Shown here piece after piece: positions 42,055-49,859 of a stretch of 64,000 bases of DNA; position 1 is the stretch's first letter; each line of letters starts with the position of its first letter. The position numbers and the translations under genes were made by a program. Below the pieces are notes generated by a model. The model was not told the origin of the DNA. It saw only the letters and a list, made by a program, of their open reading frames with translations, and made no database searches. The DNA lies in assembly GCA_965232105.1 (NCBI GenBank), contig OZ246956.1, positions 1,736,001-1,800,000 on the forward strand, in the 5' to 3' direction. Origin of the DNA: Multivorans sp965232105 (lineage in GTDB: Bacteria; Acidobacteriota; Thermoanaerobaculia; Multivoradales; Multivoraceae).

Positions 42055-43173
42055 CTAGCGGCGGAAGGACGGATCAAGGTGGATACGGTACACCGCCTCG
42101 CGCGGTCGTCCGCCATCCTTGCTGCCCCACACGACGTGTACGGCGATCTGGTCGCCGCGCGGGCTCCAGGCCAGGTCGCCGACGTAGGTGTGGCCGAGGC
42201 TTTGCTCGGAAGTGGGGTCGTTGAAGAACGTGAGCCGGCGCTTGTTCGAGCCATCCGCGTCCATCAACCACAGCTCGCGTCGGGCAGTTGGCGGCACCGA
42301 CTGTCCGGGTTCCGTGCCGCGGATCTCGGCATTCGACGTGAAGGCGAGGTGGCGGCCTGTCGGCGACAGCCGGACGTACTCTTCGGCTCCGCCGCGAGTG
42401 TGGGTCAGCCGTTCCGGCTCGCCGCCGTCGAAGCGGATTCGGTAGAGATCGAGGCTGTCGGGCGACTGCCCGGGTTCGAAGTTCGCCGCGACCAGGGCGC
42501 CGCGGTCATCGGGGGTGTAGCCCTGGGGCACGATCAGCGCGTCGGTGGGCGCCGGGTACGACTGGATCCGGCGTAGTTTGGGGATGCCGGTGCGGCCGAC
42601 CTGAAAGCGGGCGCTGCGCAGGCGCCAGGCGCCGTAGCGGCCCTTGCGCGCCTTGACGCGCTCGCTCCACAGCAGCCGTTCGCCGTCGAAGGCGAAGTGG
42701 GGATCGAGCACCGCGGCGCCGTTGTCGCCGAACCGGGTCAGAAGCGTGAAGCGCTTGCCCAAGTGGTCGATGTCGTAGAGCTCGCTGTGCACCGCCCGGT
42801 CGGGAGTCAGGAGCTGCAGCGGATCGGCAATGAACTTGAGCCGCTTGGGGCGGCTCTGCACCTGGACGATGAGGCGTTCGCCGGCGGGGTGCCAGACCGG
42901 GTTCATCGCGTTGTCCTTGCGCAACGCGTACATCTCGCAGGTCAGGCAGCGCTCGGCCAGGAGATCCGTCGACGTGATGTAGATGTCGTAGCGACCGTCC
43001 TCTCCGGCCTTGTCGTAGGCCAGCCACTCGCCCTGGCGGGACCAGTCGAGCCGGCCGCCGCCCTCGATCCAGCGTTCGATGCGGAGCACCGGGCTCGCCT
43101 CCGGATCGGCCGCCGGCGCCGGCGCGGTGAGGCCAGCCAGCAGGACGCATGTCCATGTGAGTGTCCGCGGCAC
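42055..43173 (-). CDS. Secreted TolB-like/WD40-type beta-propeller protein
   Basis: The product is about 372 residues from GTG 43173, giving 'MPRTLTWTCVLLAGLTAPAP', a signal peptide; the open frame before it translates a repeat. PD40-type blades recur: 'DWSRQGEWLAYDKAGEDGRY', 'NPVWHPAGERLIVQVQSRPK', 'RLSPTGRHLAFTSNAEIRG' and 'DLAWSPRGDQIAVHVVWGSK'. 'LWLMDADGSNKRRLTFF' is a strong match to TolB-related proteins. This is probably a periplasmic propeller for binding rather than catalysis. There is no Pal or TolA neighbour, so it is not the cell-division TolB itself. It lies between the amidohydrolase pair and the Rieske gene, with 138 bases of repeat-containing gap upstream. Confidence 0.8.
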   Translation of the reverse strand: MPRTLTWTCVLLAGLTAPAPAADPEASPVLRIERWIEGGGRLDWSRQGEWLAYDKAGEDGRYDIYITSTDLLAERCLTCEMYALRKDNAMNPVWHPAGERLIVQVQSRPKRLKFIADPLQLLTPDRAVHSELYDIDHLGKRFTLLTRFGDNGAAVLDPHFAFDGERLLWSERVKARKGRYGAWRLRSARFQVGRTGIPKLRRIQSYPAPTDALIVPQGYTPDDRGALVAANFEPGQSPDSLDLYRIRFDGGEPERLTHTRGGAEEYVRLSPTGRHLAFTSNAEIRGTEPGQSVPPTARRELWLMDADGSNKRRLTFFNDPTSEQSLGHTYVGDLAWSPRGDQIAVHVVWGSKDGGRPREAVYRIHLDPSFRR

Positions 43174-43265
43174 GTTCAGTTGGAGGCCACTCCGACCAGC
43201 CTGCGTGCGGCTGGTTCGCCCGGCGCTTCCCGCGGCGACCCTGCCGCCGGCTGCGCGTCCGGGGA

Positions 43266-43333
43266 GGACCCGGGTGGCGCGTCTCGCGCCACACGCGAAC
43301 CAGTCCGCATGTCCGTCATCGGGCATGCGGATG
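43266..43333 (+). repeat. REP-like double-hairpin element
   Basis: Hairpin A has arms CGGGTGGCGCG (43271-43281) and CGCGCCACACG (43285-43295), loop TCT. Hairpin B has arms TCCGCATGTCCG (43304-43315) and CGGGCATGCGGA (43320-43331), loop TCAT, with one T-G wobble. The stem sequence of hairpin B differs from the 31-kb copy at paired positions in both arms. Confidence 0.88.
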
Positions 43334-44389
43334 GAATTGCCGGTACCAGCGCCGCATGCGAACCACGGGCCCGTCGTCGCGGCAGAGCGTCGGGTGGTCG
43401 AGATAGGCCTTGTTCTCCCAGATCTCGATGTCGTGACGCCACTGCGAGATCCAGCTGCCGACGACGTACCAGACCAGAAGGCGCGGGAGCTTTCGATCGG
43501 CGAACCAGTGGAAATCGACCTGCTGCTCGAGCGGCCCGACCGGCAAGTGCGTCTGGCACAGGTCGATCTCACCGGCGTCGGGAATGAAGAACCTGAAGTT
43601 CACGATGCTGGCCGGACCGGTGAATGTGGCCCGGGCCCGTGTCCGTGTCCGCTCCAGAGGACGGTCGCGGAACTTGAGCACGGCCTCGTCGAGGAAGTGC
43701 ATCGTCCACGGCCGGTCCTTGGGGAACTCCACGCCGGGCGTGTGTTCGATCTTGATGCCGGGAACCGGGATTCCGGTCCACGGGACGTTCATCTGGTCGT
43801 GAATGTAGATGAAGTGGGCGAAGTCGGCGGCGTTCTCGACGAACTCGACGATGTGCATGTGAACGCGGCCCGCGTCGTAGTGCCCGCGGTAGACGAAGCT
43901 CCCGTCGTCGACTTCCGGGAGCCGGGGGACGGGGTACGGCAACTCATCGCCCGCCTGCTGTCTGGCGCCGTCGCAGCGGTGATACATGAAGATCTGCCCA
44001 TGCACGTCCTGTACCGGGAAGCTCTCGGCCGCGACGCGGGTCGGCGCCGTGTCGCTGTAGGGCACGCAGGCCGGCCGTCCGTCACCCGTGAACTGCCAGT
44101 TGTGGAACGGGCACTCGATGCGGTTCTCGCGGACGCGGCCATGCCTGAGGTTCGCGCCGAGGTGGGGGCAGAACGCCTGCATCGCGTGTACGTCGTCCGC
44201 GTCTTCGCTACGCCACACGACGAGCGACCTGCCGAGACACTCCAGGTAGCGCACCTGTCCGCGCCGGAGCGATTTCGAGGTCATCAGCCGATACCAGCCG
44301 TCCGGGAAGGGGTGGGGATAGCCGGCGAGACGGAGATCGTCGGAAGTTTGCGGCGCCCGGTGGTTTGATCGGCGTGTTCTGAAGCCCAT
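43316..44389 (-). CDS. Rieske-type oxygenase, DAF-36/Neverland (sterol 7-desaturase)-like
   Basis: The product is about 357 residues from ATG 44389, preceded by GGAGGT at good spacing. The Rieske 2Fe-2S ligands are C74-x-H76 and C93-x2-H96 in 'CPHLGANLRHG' and 'IECPFHNW'. The mononuclear iron site is D-x2-H-x4-H in 'ENAADFAHFIYIHD', near residue 186. 'FPDGWYRLMTSKSLRRGQV' before the Rieske domain and the PH-plus-mixed C-terminal half resemble DAF-36/Neverland and KshA enzymes, which act on sterol rings. Its immediate neighbour upstream is a sterol C24-methyltransferase homologue, 16 bases away on the same strand, which supports a sterol substrate. A reductase partner is not present in the window. 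The subfamily call is moderate, and another ring-hydroxylating role is possible. Confidence 0.8.
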   Translation of the reverse strand: MGFRTRRSNHRAPQTSDDLRLAGYPHPFPDGWYRLMTSKSLRRGQVRYLECLGRSLVVWRSEDADDVHAMQAFCPHLGANLRHGRVRENRIECPFHNWQFTGDGRPACVPYSDTAPTRVAAESFPVQDVHGQIFMYHRCDGARQQAGDELPYPVPRLPEVDDGSFVYRGHYDAGRVHMHIVEFVENAADFAHFIYIHDQMNVPWTGIPVPGIKIEHTPGVEFPKDRPWTMHFLDEAVLKFRDRPLERTRTRARATFTGPASIVNFRFFIPDAGEIDLCQTHLPVGPLEQQVDFHWFADRKLPRLLVWYVVGSWISQWRHDIEIWENKAYLDHPTLCRDDGPVVRMRRWYRQFHPHAR

Positions 44390-44405
44390 GACGGACCTCC
44401 AACCG

Positions 44406-45482
44406 CTACGAAGAGATCGAGTTGCCGCCCGGCTTGCGCGCGTGAACGAGGAAGGATGGCGTGAAGATCCCGGCCACGCCGCCCTTGACAAGGGAGTCGC
44501 CCGCCACGTTGAGGATGCGGGCGGCCTCGCCGGTGCCGGCCGGTGCGATCCGGAGGCGCTCGAAGAGGCTGGTCACCGTCGCGGTGAACCAGCGGCCGGC
44601 GGGAATGCGCGTAAGCGACGCGAACGAAAGGTCACGCCCCTGAAGCGCCCGATACCAGGGAGAATCAGGGTCGCTCTCCAGGGCTTGATCCCGGCTCGAC
44701 AGAACGTCGAATCCTGCTGCTCTCACGGCGTCGGTTTGCCGCGACGTCGTCAGCAGGTTGGGAGTCGCGTTCGCGAACTCGATCCGATCGCGAATGTCGC
44801 AATGGACCGGGTCGTCCTCGTCGAAACGCTCGGTGAGACACCAATCGACCAGAGCAAGCTGGCCTCCCGGCCGGAGCAGCCGGTAGATTTCCTTGAAGCA
44901 AAGGGCCTTGTCCGGCGCGTGGCAGGTCGCTTCGAACGTGTACGCCGCGTCGAAAGTGCGGTCTTCGAGAGGTACGTCCATGAAGCTGGCGAGCAGGAAG
45001 CTGCACGTCCCTTCAAGGCCGGCTCTGCGAACCGCTTGCTGTCCTTTTTCGATCTGGTGGGCGTTGAAGTTGACCCCCGTGACGCTGGCGCCGCTGGCCT
45101 TCGCAATCGTGATCATCGGTCCGCCGACACCGCATCCGAGATCGGCGACCTTCATTCCCGGGCCGAGACCCAGGAGTTTGGCCAGACCGATTTCGTGACG
45201 GCGTACCGATTCCTTGAGGCTCTCGCCGGACCGCCGCGGGGAGAAGTGAAAGGACTGACCCCAGCCGTACTCGTAGAACCTGGTGGCGACGTCGTAGTAG
45301 CGGCTCACCATCTGCGGTTGATCGTGCAGGGCACGATCCGCCTCCTGGGTCGCGGCCATCTCCTTCAGTTCGAGGAAGTCGTCGAGCGCTTCTCGCAGGC
45401 TGCCGCCGCTGTTCGCCTCGACGAGACGAGGAGTCGGAGGCGCTTCTTTGCGCCGAATATCACGCAATGCTGGCTCGGCCAT
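44406..45482 (-). CDS. Sterol C24-methyltransferase (ERG6/SMT)-like protein
   Basis: The product is about 358 residues from ATG 45482, with AAAGGA six bases upstream; an ATG 30 bases earlier lacks a ribosome site. It shows all the signature regions of eukaryotic sterol methyltransferases: 'YEYGWGQSFHF' (70-80, the sterol-binding region), 'DLGCGVGGPM' (114-123, AdoMet), and 'FEATCHAP' (183-190). 'WCLTERFDEDDPVH' and a C-terminal sterol-MT domain ending 'GIFTPSFLVHARKP' complete the match. The reaction would add a methyl from AdoMet to the C24 double bond of a sterol side chain. Such genes are rare in bacteria. It lies directly upstream of the Rieske oxygenase and is divergent from a VanZ-like gene with overlapping upstream regions. 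Related gamma-tocopherol- or phosphoethanolamine-type methyltransferases lack these sterol regions, so I favour SMT. Confidence 0.85.
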   Translation of the reverse strand: MAEPALRDIRRKEAPPTPRLVEANSGGSLREALDDFLELKEMAATQEADRALHDQPQMVSRYYDVATRFYEYGWGQSFHFSPRRSGESLKESVRRHEIGLAKLLGLGPGMKVADLGCGVGGPMITIAKASGASVTGVNFNAHQIEKGQQAVRRAGLEGTCSFLLASFMDVPLEDRTFDAAYTFEATCHAPDKALCFKEIYRLLRPGGQLALVDWCLTERFDEDDPVHCDIRDRIEFANATPNLLTTSRQTDAVRAAGFDVLSSRDQALESDPDSPWYRALQGRDLSFASLTRIPAGRWFTATVTSLFERLRIAPAGTGEAARILNVAGDSLVKGGVAGIFTPSFLVHARKPGGNSISS

Positions 45483-45521
45483 GGGTGTCCTTTCGGCTTG
45501 GGATTGGTTCATGATAGCCGT

Positions 45522-46667
45522 GTGACCCCGAAGCCCACGCGATCGACCGGTCTCGCCGCACCGATCCTCTTCTCACTCTGGATCGTTGGTTCGGCGCCCT
45601 TCCTCGGCCGCCTGACACGGTGGATTCAGGAAGAAGTCGACCGTTCGCTTCTCATCGTCGTGCCGACGATCCTGTTCTGGATCGCGGCGGCTGCCTTTGT
45701 CGTCTGGGTGCTGCGTTCCGCCCGCAAGCTGCGGCGGACGAACTACGCCGCGCTCGCCGTCGGGGCGGTCTGGGCCGTGACGCAGGCAACCGCGCTGGCC
45801 CGCGGCCGCCCGGAGGAGTCCGCTCTCGAACGGATGCACCTCGTTCTCTACGGGCTCGTCGCCTTGCTCCTCTACCGGGCCTTCCTGCGCGGCGGCCGGT
45901 CGGCCATAGCCGCTGCGTTCTCCGCCGCCGTCCTGACCTCGCTCGTGGGGCTCGCCGACGAGTTCGTCCAGTGGCTCGTCTGGGTCCGAGTAGGCGACTT
46001 CTACGACTGTGTGCTGAACGCGTCTGCCGGGGGCTGTGGCGTCGTCTTCGGCGCCGGCCTGTTCGGTTTCGACATCCGGGCGCCCGCCCCGGCGGAACGC
46101 CGGACGATCGCCACGCTATGGGTCGTTCTCGTCGTTGCTTCGTTCGGCCTCGTCGACCTCACGAACCTCGGCCACCGCGTAACCGACCCGGAACTCGGCA
46201 GCTTCCGCAGCTACTACAGCCCCGACCGGCTCGAACGACTCAACGAGAACCGCTTCGCCCGCTGGCCCACGAAACCACCGCTCAACCCACCCTTCCAGCC
46301 CTGGCATATCCAGGACCACTTCCTGAACGAGGCCACGTGGCACGTCCAGGCCCGAAACGTTGCCTTCGACGCCGAAGACTGGCCCACCGCCGCCTCCGAA
46401 GAGGCGATCCTCAGTCGCTACTACCCGGCGGTCCTGGCGGAAGTTCGGAATCCCGACGGCGGCCTTCGCCACGCTTTCCCCGCGGACAGGGTCCAGCGAC
46501 TCCAGCAGGAAGGGGCAGTCCCGGTACCCACGTACGAAAGCTCTGCCGGTGGCAACCGCATCTGGATTTGGCCCCGCTTCCTCGGGCCCACTCTGCTTCT
46601 CTCCGCTCTCCTCCTGGGCGTCTTCGTTGCTCTGGTTCCGGCCCGGCGCGCCGGAACACGGTCCTGA
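45522..46667 (+). CDS. VanZ-like membrane protein with C-terminal periplasmic region
   Basis: The product is about 381 residues from GTG 45522. The first 185 residues have about five hydrophobic segments with the VanZ pattern ('SALERMHLVLYGLVALLLYR', 'GLADEFVQWLVWVRVGDFYD', 'DCVLNASAGGCGVVFGAGLF'). A segment at about 205 is followed by a polar region of 140 residues ('SYYSPDRLERLNENRFARW') and a final hydrophobic anchor. VanZ-like proteins are named after a teicoplanin-resistance accessory protein, but most relatives are of unknown function. The polar extension is unlike the simple family. Start codons of this gene and the sterol methyltransferase are only 39 bases apart on opposite strands. 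Confidence 0.8.
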   Translation: MTPKPTRSTGLAAPILFSLWIVGSAPFLGRLTRWIQEEVDRSLLIVVPTILFWIAAAAFVVWVLRSARKLRRTNYAALAVGAVWAVTQATALARGRPEESALERMHLVLYGLVALLLYRAFLRGGRSAIAAAFSAAVLTSLVGLADEFVQWLVWVRVGDFYDCVLNASAGGCGVVFGAGLFGFDIRAPAPAERRTIATLWVVLVVASFGLVDLTNLGHRVTDPELGSFRSYYSPDRLERLNENRFARWPTKPPLNPPFQPWHIQDHFLNEATWHVQARNVAFDAEDWPTAASEEAILSRYYPAVLAEVRNPDGGLRHAFPADRVQRLQQEGAVPVPTYESSAGGNRIWIWPRFLGPTLLLSALLLGVFVALVPARRAGTRS

Positions 46668-46753
46668 CCGCGGTTGCCACGCGACGCAGTCCGATGCCGC
46701 GAGTCTGCGCCGGGACCCTCCCCTTCGGACCCCAGAGCAGACGGGTGAGCCCC

Positions 46754-47863
46754 TCAGTCGAACCCTTCGCGGGTTTCCGCGATCAGGCCGTCGACGACGG
46801 CGTTCAGGTCGCCTTCTTCGGCTCGCTTCAACTGGCGGTCGGCGCTGGTGCCCTCGGCGAGGATCGTGTGGACGTACTCGGCTTCCTTGCGGATGCCGAG
46901 TTCGTCGAGCACGTCGTCGACGAACTCCATCAACTCCAGGGTCAGGAACCGCAGCGGCACCTCCTCGGCCTTGCCGAAGTCGATCAGCTTGCCGTCGATG
47001 CCGTACCGCATCGCTCGCCACTTGTTCTCGTAGAGCAGGTGTCGGGGGTAGCGGCGCCAGGCCTGGTTGTTGCGGCGCAGGCGGATCAGCTTGCCGACGA
47101 TCGCCATGAAGAGGGCCGTCAGGCACAGCGCCTCCTCGATCTTCGTGCAGACGTCGCAGACGCGGAACTCGATCGTCGGGAACTTGGGATGCGGCCGGAC
47201 GTCCCACCAGATCTGGGTCGGCTCCTCGATGCACTTCGTCTTGACGAGAACGTTCACGAGGCGCTCGTACTCGGCGTAGGACCGGAGCGAGGGCGGCAGA
47301 CCGGAACGGGGCAGGCTCTCGAAGACCACCGAGCGGTAGGACTTGAGCCCCGTGTCCCGTCCCTGCCAGAGCGGCGAACTGGTCGACAGCGCCAGCAGGT
47401 GGGGCAGGAAGTAGAGCGACTGATCCATCACGTCGATGCGCAGATCCTGGTCGGGCACGCCGACGTGGACGTGCATGCCGAAGATCAGCATGCGACGGGC
47501 GACGTCGCCGTAGCTCTCCTGCATCTTGATGTAGCGCTGCGCTTCGGTGACGTCCTGTTCCTGCCAGGAGGAGAATGGATGCGTGCTGGCGGCGGCGATC
47601 GACAGACCGTTCCGGGACGCGAGATGGGAGATCGATCGCCGCAGGCGGATGAGTTCCTGGCGGGCCTCTCCGATCGTGCGGCAGACCTCGCTGCCGACCT
47701 CGACCTGGCACTGCAACTGCTCCGCCTTGATCTGCTCCTGGAGAACGATCTGACCCTGCTCGAGGAACTTCTGGATGAAGGGTTTCAACTCCCGACTCTC
47801 GGGGTCGATGATCTGGTATTCCTCCTCGATACCGATCGTCAGCTCGGGGAGCTTCGTCTGCAT
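46754..47863 (-). CDS. Carboxylate-amine ligase, GCS2/YbdK family
   Basis: The 369-residue length is standard. It starts 'MQTKLPELTIGIEEEYQIID', the GCS2 signature, and continues with 'AAASTHPFSSWQEQDVT', 'FGMHVHVGVPDQDLRIDVMD' and 'FPTIEFRVCDVCTKIEEAL'. The family ligates glutamate or a similar acid to an amine such as cysteine using ATP. YbdK itself has weak glutamate-cysteine ligase activity, so gamma-glutamylcysteine formation is possible but not certain. It is divergent from a gamma-glutamyltransferase gene, with an 85-base shared upstream region, which supports a role in gamma-glutamyl thiol metabolism. Confidence 0.92.
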   Translation of the reverse strand: MQTKLPELTIGIEEEYQIIDPESRELKPFIQKFLEQGQIVLQEQIKAEQLQCQVEVGSEVCRTIGEARQELIRLRRSISHLASRNGLSIAAASTHPFSSWQEQDVTEAQRYIKMQESYGDVARRMLIFGMHVHVGVPDQDLRIDVMDQSLYFLPHLLALSTSSPLWQGRDTGLKSYRSVVFESLPRSGLPPSLRSYAEYERLVNVLVKTKCIEEPTQIWWDVRPHPKFPTIEFRVCDVCTKIEEALCLTALFMAIVGKLIRLRRNNQAWRRYPRHLLYENKWRAMRYGIDGKLIDFGKAEEVPLRFLTLELMEFVDDVLDELGIRKEAEYVHTILAEGTSADRQLKRAEEGDLNAVVDGLIAETREGFD

Positions 47864-47948
47864 GGTCCTTCTCCTGGTTCGAAGGGGAAGCGGTTCGTTG
47901 CGGGACCGCTAAAGCGTATCCGGCTGCTCTGATACGGTCTTCGCCGCG

Positions 47949-49730
47949 ATGAGCCGGTTCGCGACCATTGCCTCGCGTCCGCTCGTTCAGCGCCTGATAG
48001 CCGGCTGCGTCGCCCCTGCCGTGCTGCTCGGAGTTGCCTGCACGAGGGCGGAATCGGCGGGCGATACCGAGGCCTCGGCGGCCTGGAGCCTCGAAGGCAG
48101 GGCGCCAACGGCGGAAGGCCGGCACGGGATGGTTTCGAGCGGCCATGGCCTGGCGTCGGCGGCCGGCGCGCGCGTCCTCGAGCAGGGTGGCAACGCGGTC
48201 GACGCCGCGGTGGCGGTCGGTTTCGCTCTGGCGGCGGTTCTTCCCGCGGCGGGCAACATCGGCGGCGGCGGCTTCCTCGTCTACCGCTCGAACGACGGCG
48301 AGGTGGGGGCGCTCGACTACCGCGAAAAGGCGCCGGGCGCGGCCACTCGGGACATGTTCCTCGACGACGAGGGCAAGGTAACGGAGAACGCCGTGATCGG
48401 CCACTTGGCGGCCGGCGTTCCGGGCTCGGTGGCCGGTTTGTGGGAAATGCACCAGCAGTACGGGTCCCTGCCCTGGGCCGACCTGGTGGCGCCGGGGATC
48501 GAGCTCGCTCGGGGCCACGAAGTCGACGAGGTGCGCTCGCGGAGCCTCGCGTCGGCGGCTGACCGGCTGAACCGCTTCCCGGCCAGCGCGGAGCAGTTTC
48601 TCGTCGATGGCGAGGCGCCGGCGCCGGGGACGCTTCTTGCGCAGCCCGACCTGGCGGCCACCCTGACGGCGATCGCCGAGCAGGGCCCGGACGGCTTCTA
48701 CCGCGGCCCGGTCGCCGATCTGATCGTCGCCGAGATGGAGCGGGGCGGAGGCCTGATCTCGCACGAGGACCTGGAGAGCTACGCACCCGCGTGGCGAAAG
48801 CCGGTCGAGGTGGAGTACCGCGGCCACACGGTCTACTCGATGCCGCCGGTCTCTTCGGGTGGCCTGACCATGGGCCTGATCCTGAACGTGCTGGAGGGTT
48901 GGGATCCCCTGCCGCCGTTCGGCAGCGCCGAGTTGATCCAGCTGGAGGCCGAGACGATGCGGCTCGCGTTCCGCGACCGGAACACGCTGCTCGGCGACCC
49001 GGACTTCGTCGACGTTCCGCGGGCGCAGTTCGAGTCCCAGGACTACGCCGACGGACTGCGCGCATCGATCGACCCCGAGCGGGCCCAGCCGCTGCCTCCG
49101 GTCGAGGTCGCGCCGCCGGCCGAAAGTACCGAGACGACCCACTACTCCGTGGTCGACCGTTGGGGCGCCGCGGCCTCGATCACGACCACGATCAACAGCG
49201 GCTACGGCAACGCGGTCACGGTGACCGGCGCCGGGTTCCTGCTGAACAACGAGATGGACGACTTCGCCGCTTCGCCGGGTCAGCCGAACCAGTTCGGGCT
49301 GGTCGAGGGCGAGAACAACGCGATCGCCCCCGGCAAGCGGATGCTGTCGTCGATGACCCCGAGCATCGTCCTCGACCCGGAGGGCGAACTGATGATGGTC
49401 GTCGGGACGCCGGGCGGCCCGACGATCATCACGACCGTCTACCACGTGATCTCGAACGTGATCGACCACGGCATGACCCTGAAGCAGGCGGTGGAAAGCC
49501 CGCGGGTGCATCATCAGGCGTGGCCCGATCGGATCTTCTACGAGCAGGGTGGCCTCTCTTCCGAGGCTCTCGAAGGTCTGGCCGCGCGTGGTCACGAGCT
49601 CTTCGAGCGCGGCTTGAGTGGCGACGTGTCGGCGATCCGGGTGAGGGACGGGGCGTTCGTCGGCGTTGCGGACCCGCGGCGGGGAGGCGGCGTGAGCGCG
49701 CCGCGGGGAGAGGCGCCCGCCGGCGGGTAG
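47949..49730 (+). CDS. ggt: Gamma-glutamyltransferase
   Basis: The 593-residue precursor is exported by an N-terminal signal ('VAPAVLLGVACTRAES', possible lipobox GVAC). The large-subunit motif 'GGNAVDAAVAVGFALAAVLP' and 'IGGGGFLVYRS' are typical. The autocatalytic cleavage and nucleophile threonine is T396 in 'ETTHYSVVDRWG', followed by 'ASITTTINSGYG', and the oxyanion-side 'GGPTIITTVYHV' is present. The enzyme transfers or hydrolyses gamma-glutamyl groups from glutathione-like substrates in the periplasm. It is divergent from the GCS2-type ligase. After its stop begins a run of tandem start-like sequences belonging to the next gene. Confidence 0.95.
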   Translation: MSRFATIASRPLVQRLIAGCVAPAVLLGVACTRAESAGDTEASAAWSLEGRAPTAEGRHGMVSSGHGLASAAGARVLEQGGNAVDAAVAVGFALAAVLPAAGNIGGGGFLVYRSNDGEVGALDYREKAPGAATRDMFLDDEGKVTENAVIGHLAAGVPGSVAGLWEMHQQYGSLPWADLVAPGIELARGHEVDEVRSRSLASAADRLNRFPASAEQFLVDGEAPAPGTLLAQPDLAATLTAIAEQGPDGFYRGPVADLIVAEMERGGGLISHEDLESYAPAWRKPVEVEYRGHTVYSMPPVSSGGLTMGLILNVLEGWDPLPPFGSAELIQLEAETMRLAFRDRNTLLGDPDFVDVPRAQFESQDYADGLRASIDPERAQPLPPVEVAPPAESTETTHYSVVDRWGAAASITTTINSGYGNAVTVTGAGFLLNNEMDDFAASPGQPNQFGLVEGENNAIAPGKRMLSSMTPSIVLDPEGELMMVVGTPGGPTIITTVYHVISNVIDHGMTLKQAVESPRVHHQAWPDRIFYEQGGLSSEALEGLAARGHELFERGLSGDVSAIRVRDGAFVGVADPRRGGGVSAPRGEAPAGG

Positions 49731-49740
49731 CGGGCCGCGC

Positions 49741-49803
49741 ATGAGTGCTCGGCGTATTGTGGCCGCGGTGCTGTCGCGCCGGGTCGTTGGCGAGATCGCA
49801 TGA
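49741..49803 (+). CDS. Leader mini-ORF 1, diverged copy of the downstream gene start
   Basis: Twenty codons read 'MSARRIVAAVLSRRVVGEIA'. The first eleven residues resemble those of the next two frames (MNGRRIFAAVT), and the spacing to the next start is exactly 59 bases, as is the next. Its TGA overlaps the following ATG (ATGA). Translation is unproven. Confidence 0.4.
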   Translation: MSARRIVAAVLSRRVVGEIA

Positions 49804-49859
49804 ACGGCCGACGCATCTTCGCCGCCGTTACGGTGGCTCGCTTCGGGCTCGATCTCTGA
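49800..49859 (+). CDS. Leader mini-ORF 2, duplicate of the downstream gene start
   Basis: Nineteen codons read 'MNGRRIFAAVTVARFGLDL'. The first 29 bases are identical to the first 29 of the following gene, 59 bases further on, and then the copies diverge. Its stop overlaps the gene's ATG as TGATG, a classic re-initiation arrangement. It may be a translated leader or simply a recent tandem duplication. Confidence 0.5.
   Translation: MNGRRIFAAVTVARFGLDL

Noticed and set aside
42055..43173. Assigning the propeller protein as TolB of the Tol-Pal system
   Set aside because: There are no tolQ, tolR, tolA or pal genes nearby and the sequence resembles the broader PD40 group only.
46116..49742. A 1208-codon open frame on the minus strand
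   Set aside because: It runs opposite to the well-conserved ggt gene, crosses the GCS2-type ligase gene in another frame and reaches into the VanZ-like gene. Its composition is Arg/His-rich, typical of antisense frames in GC-rich DNA.
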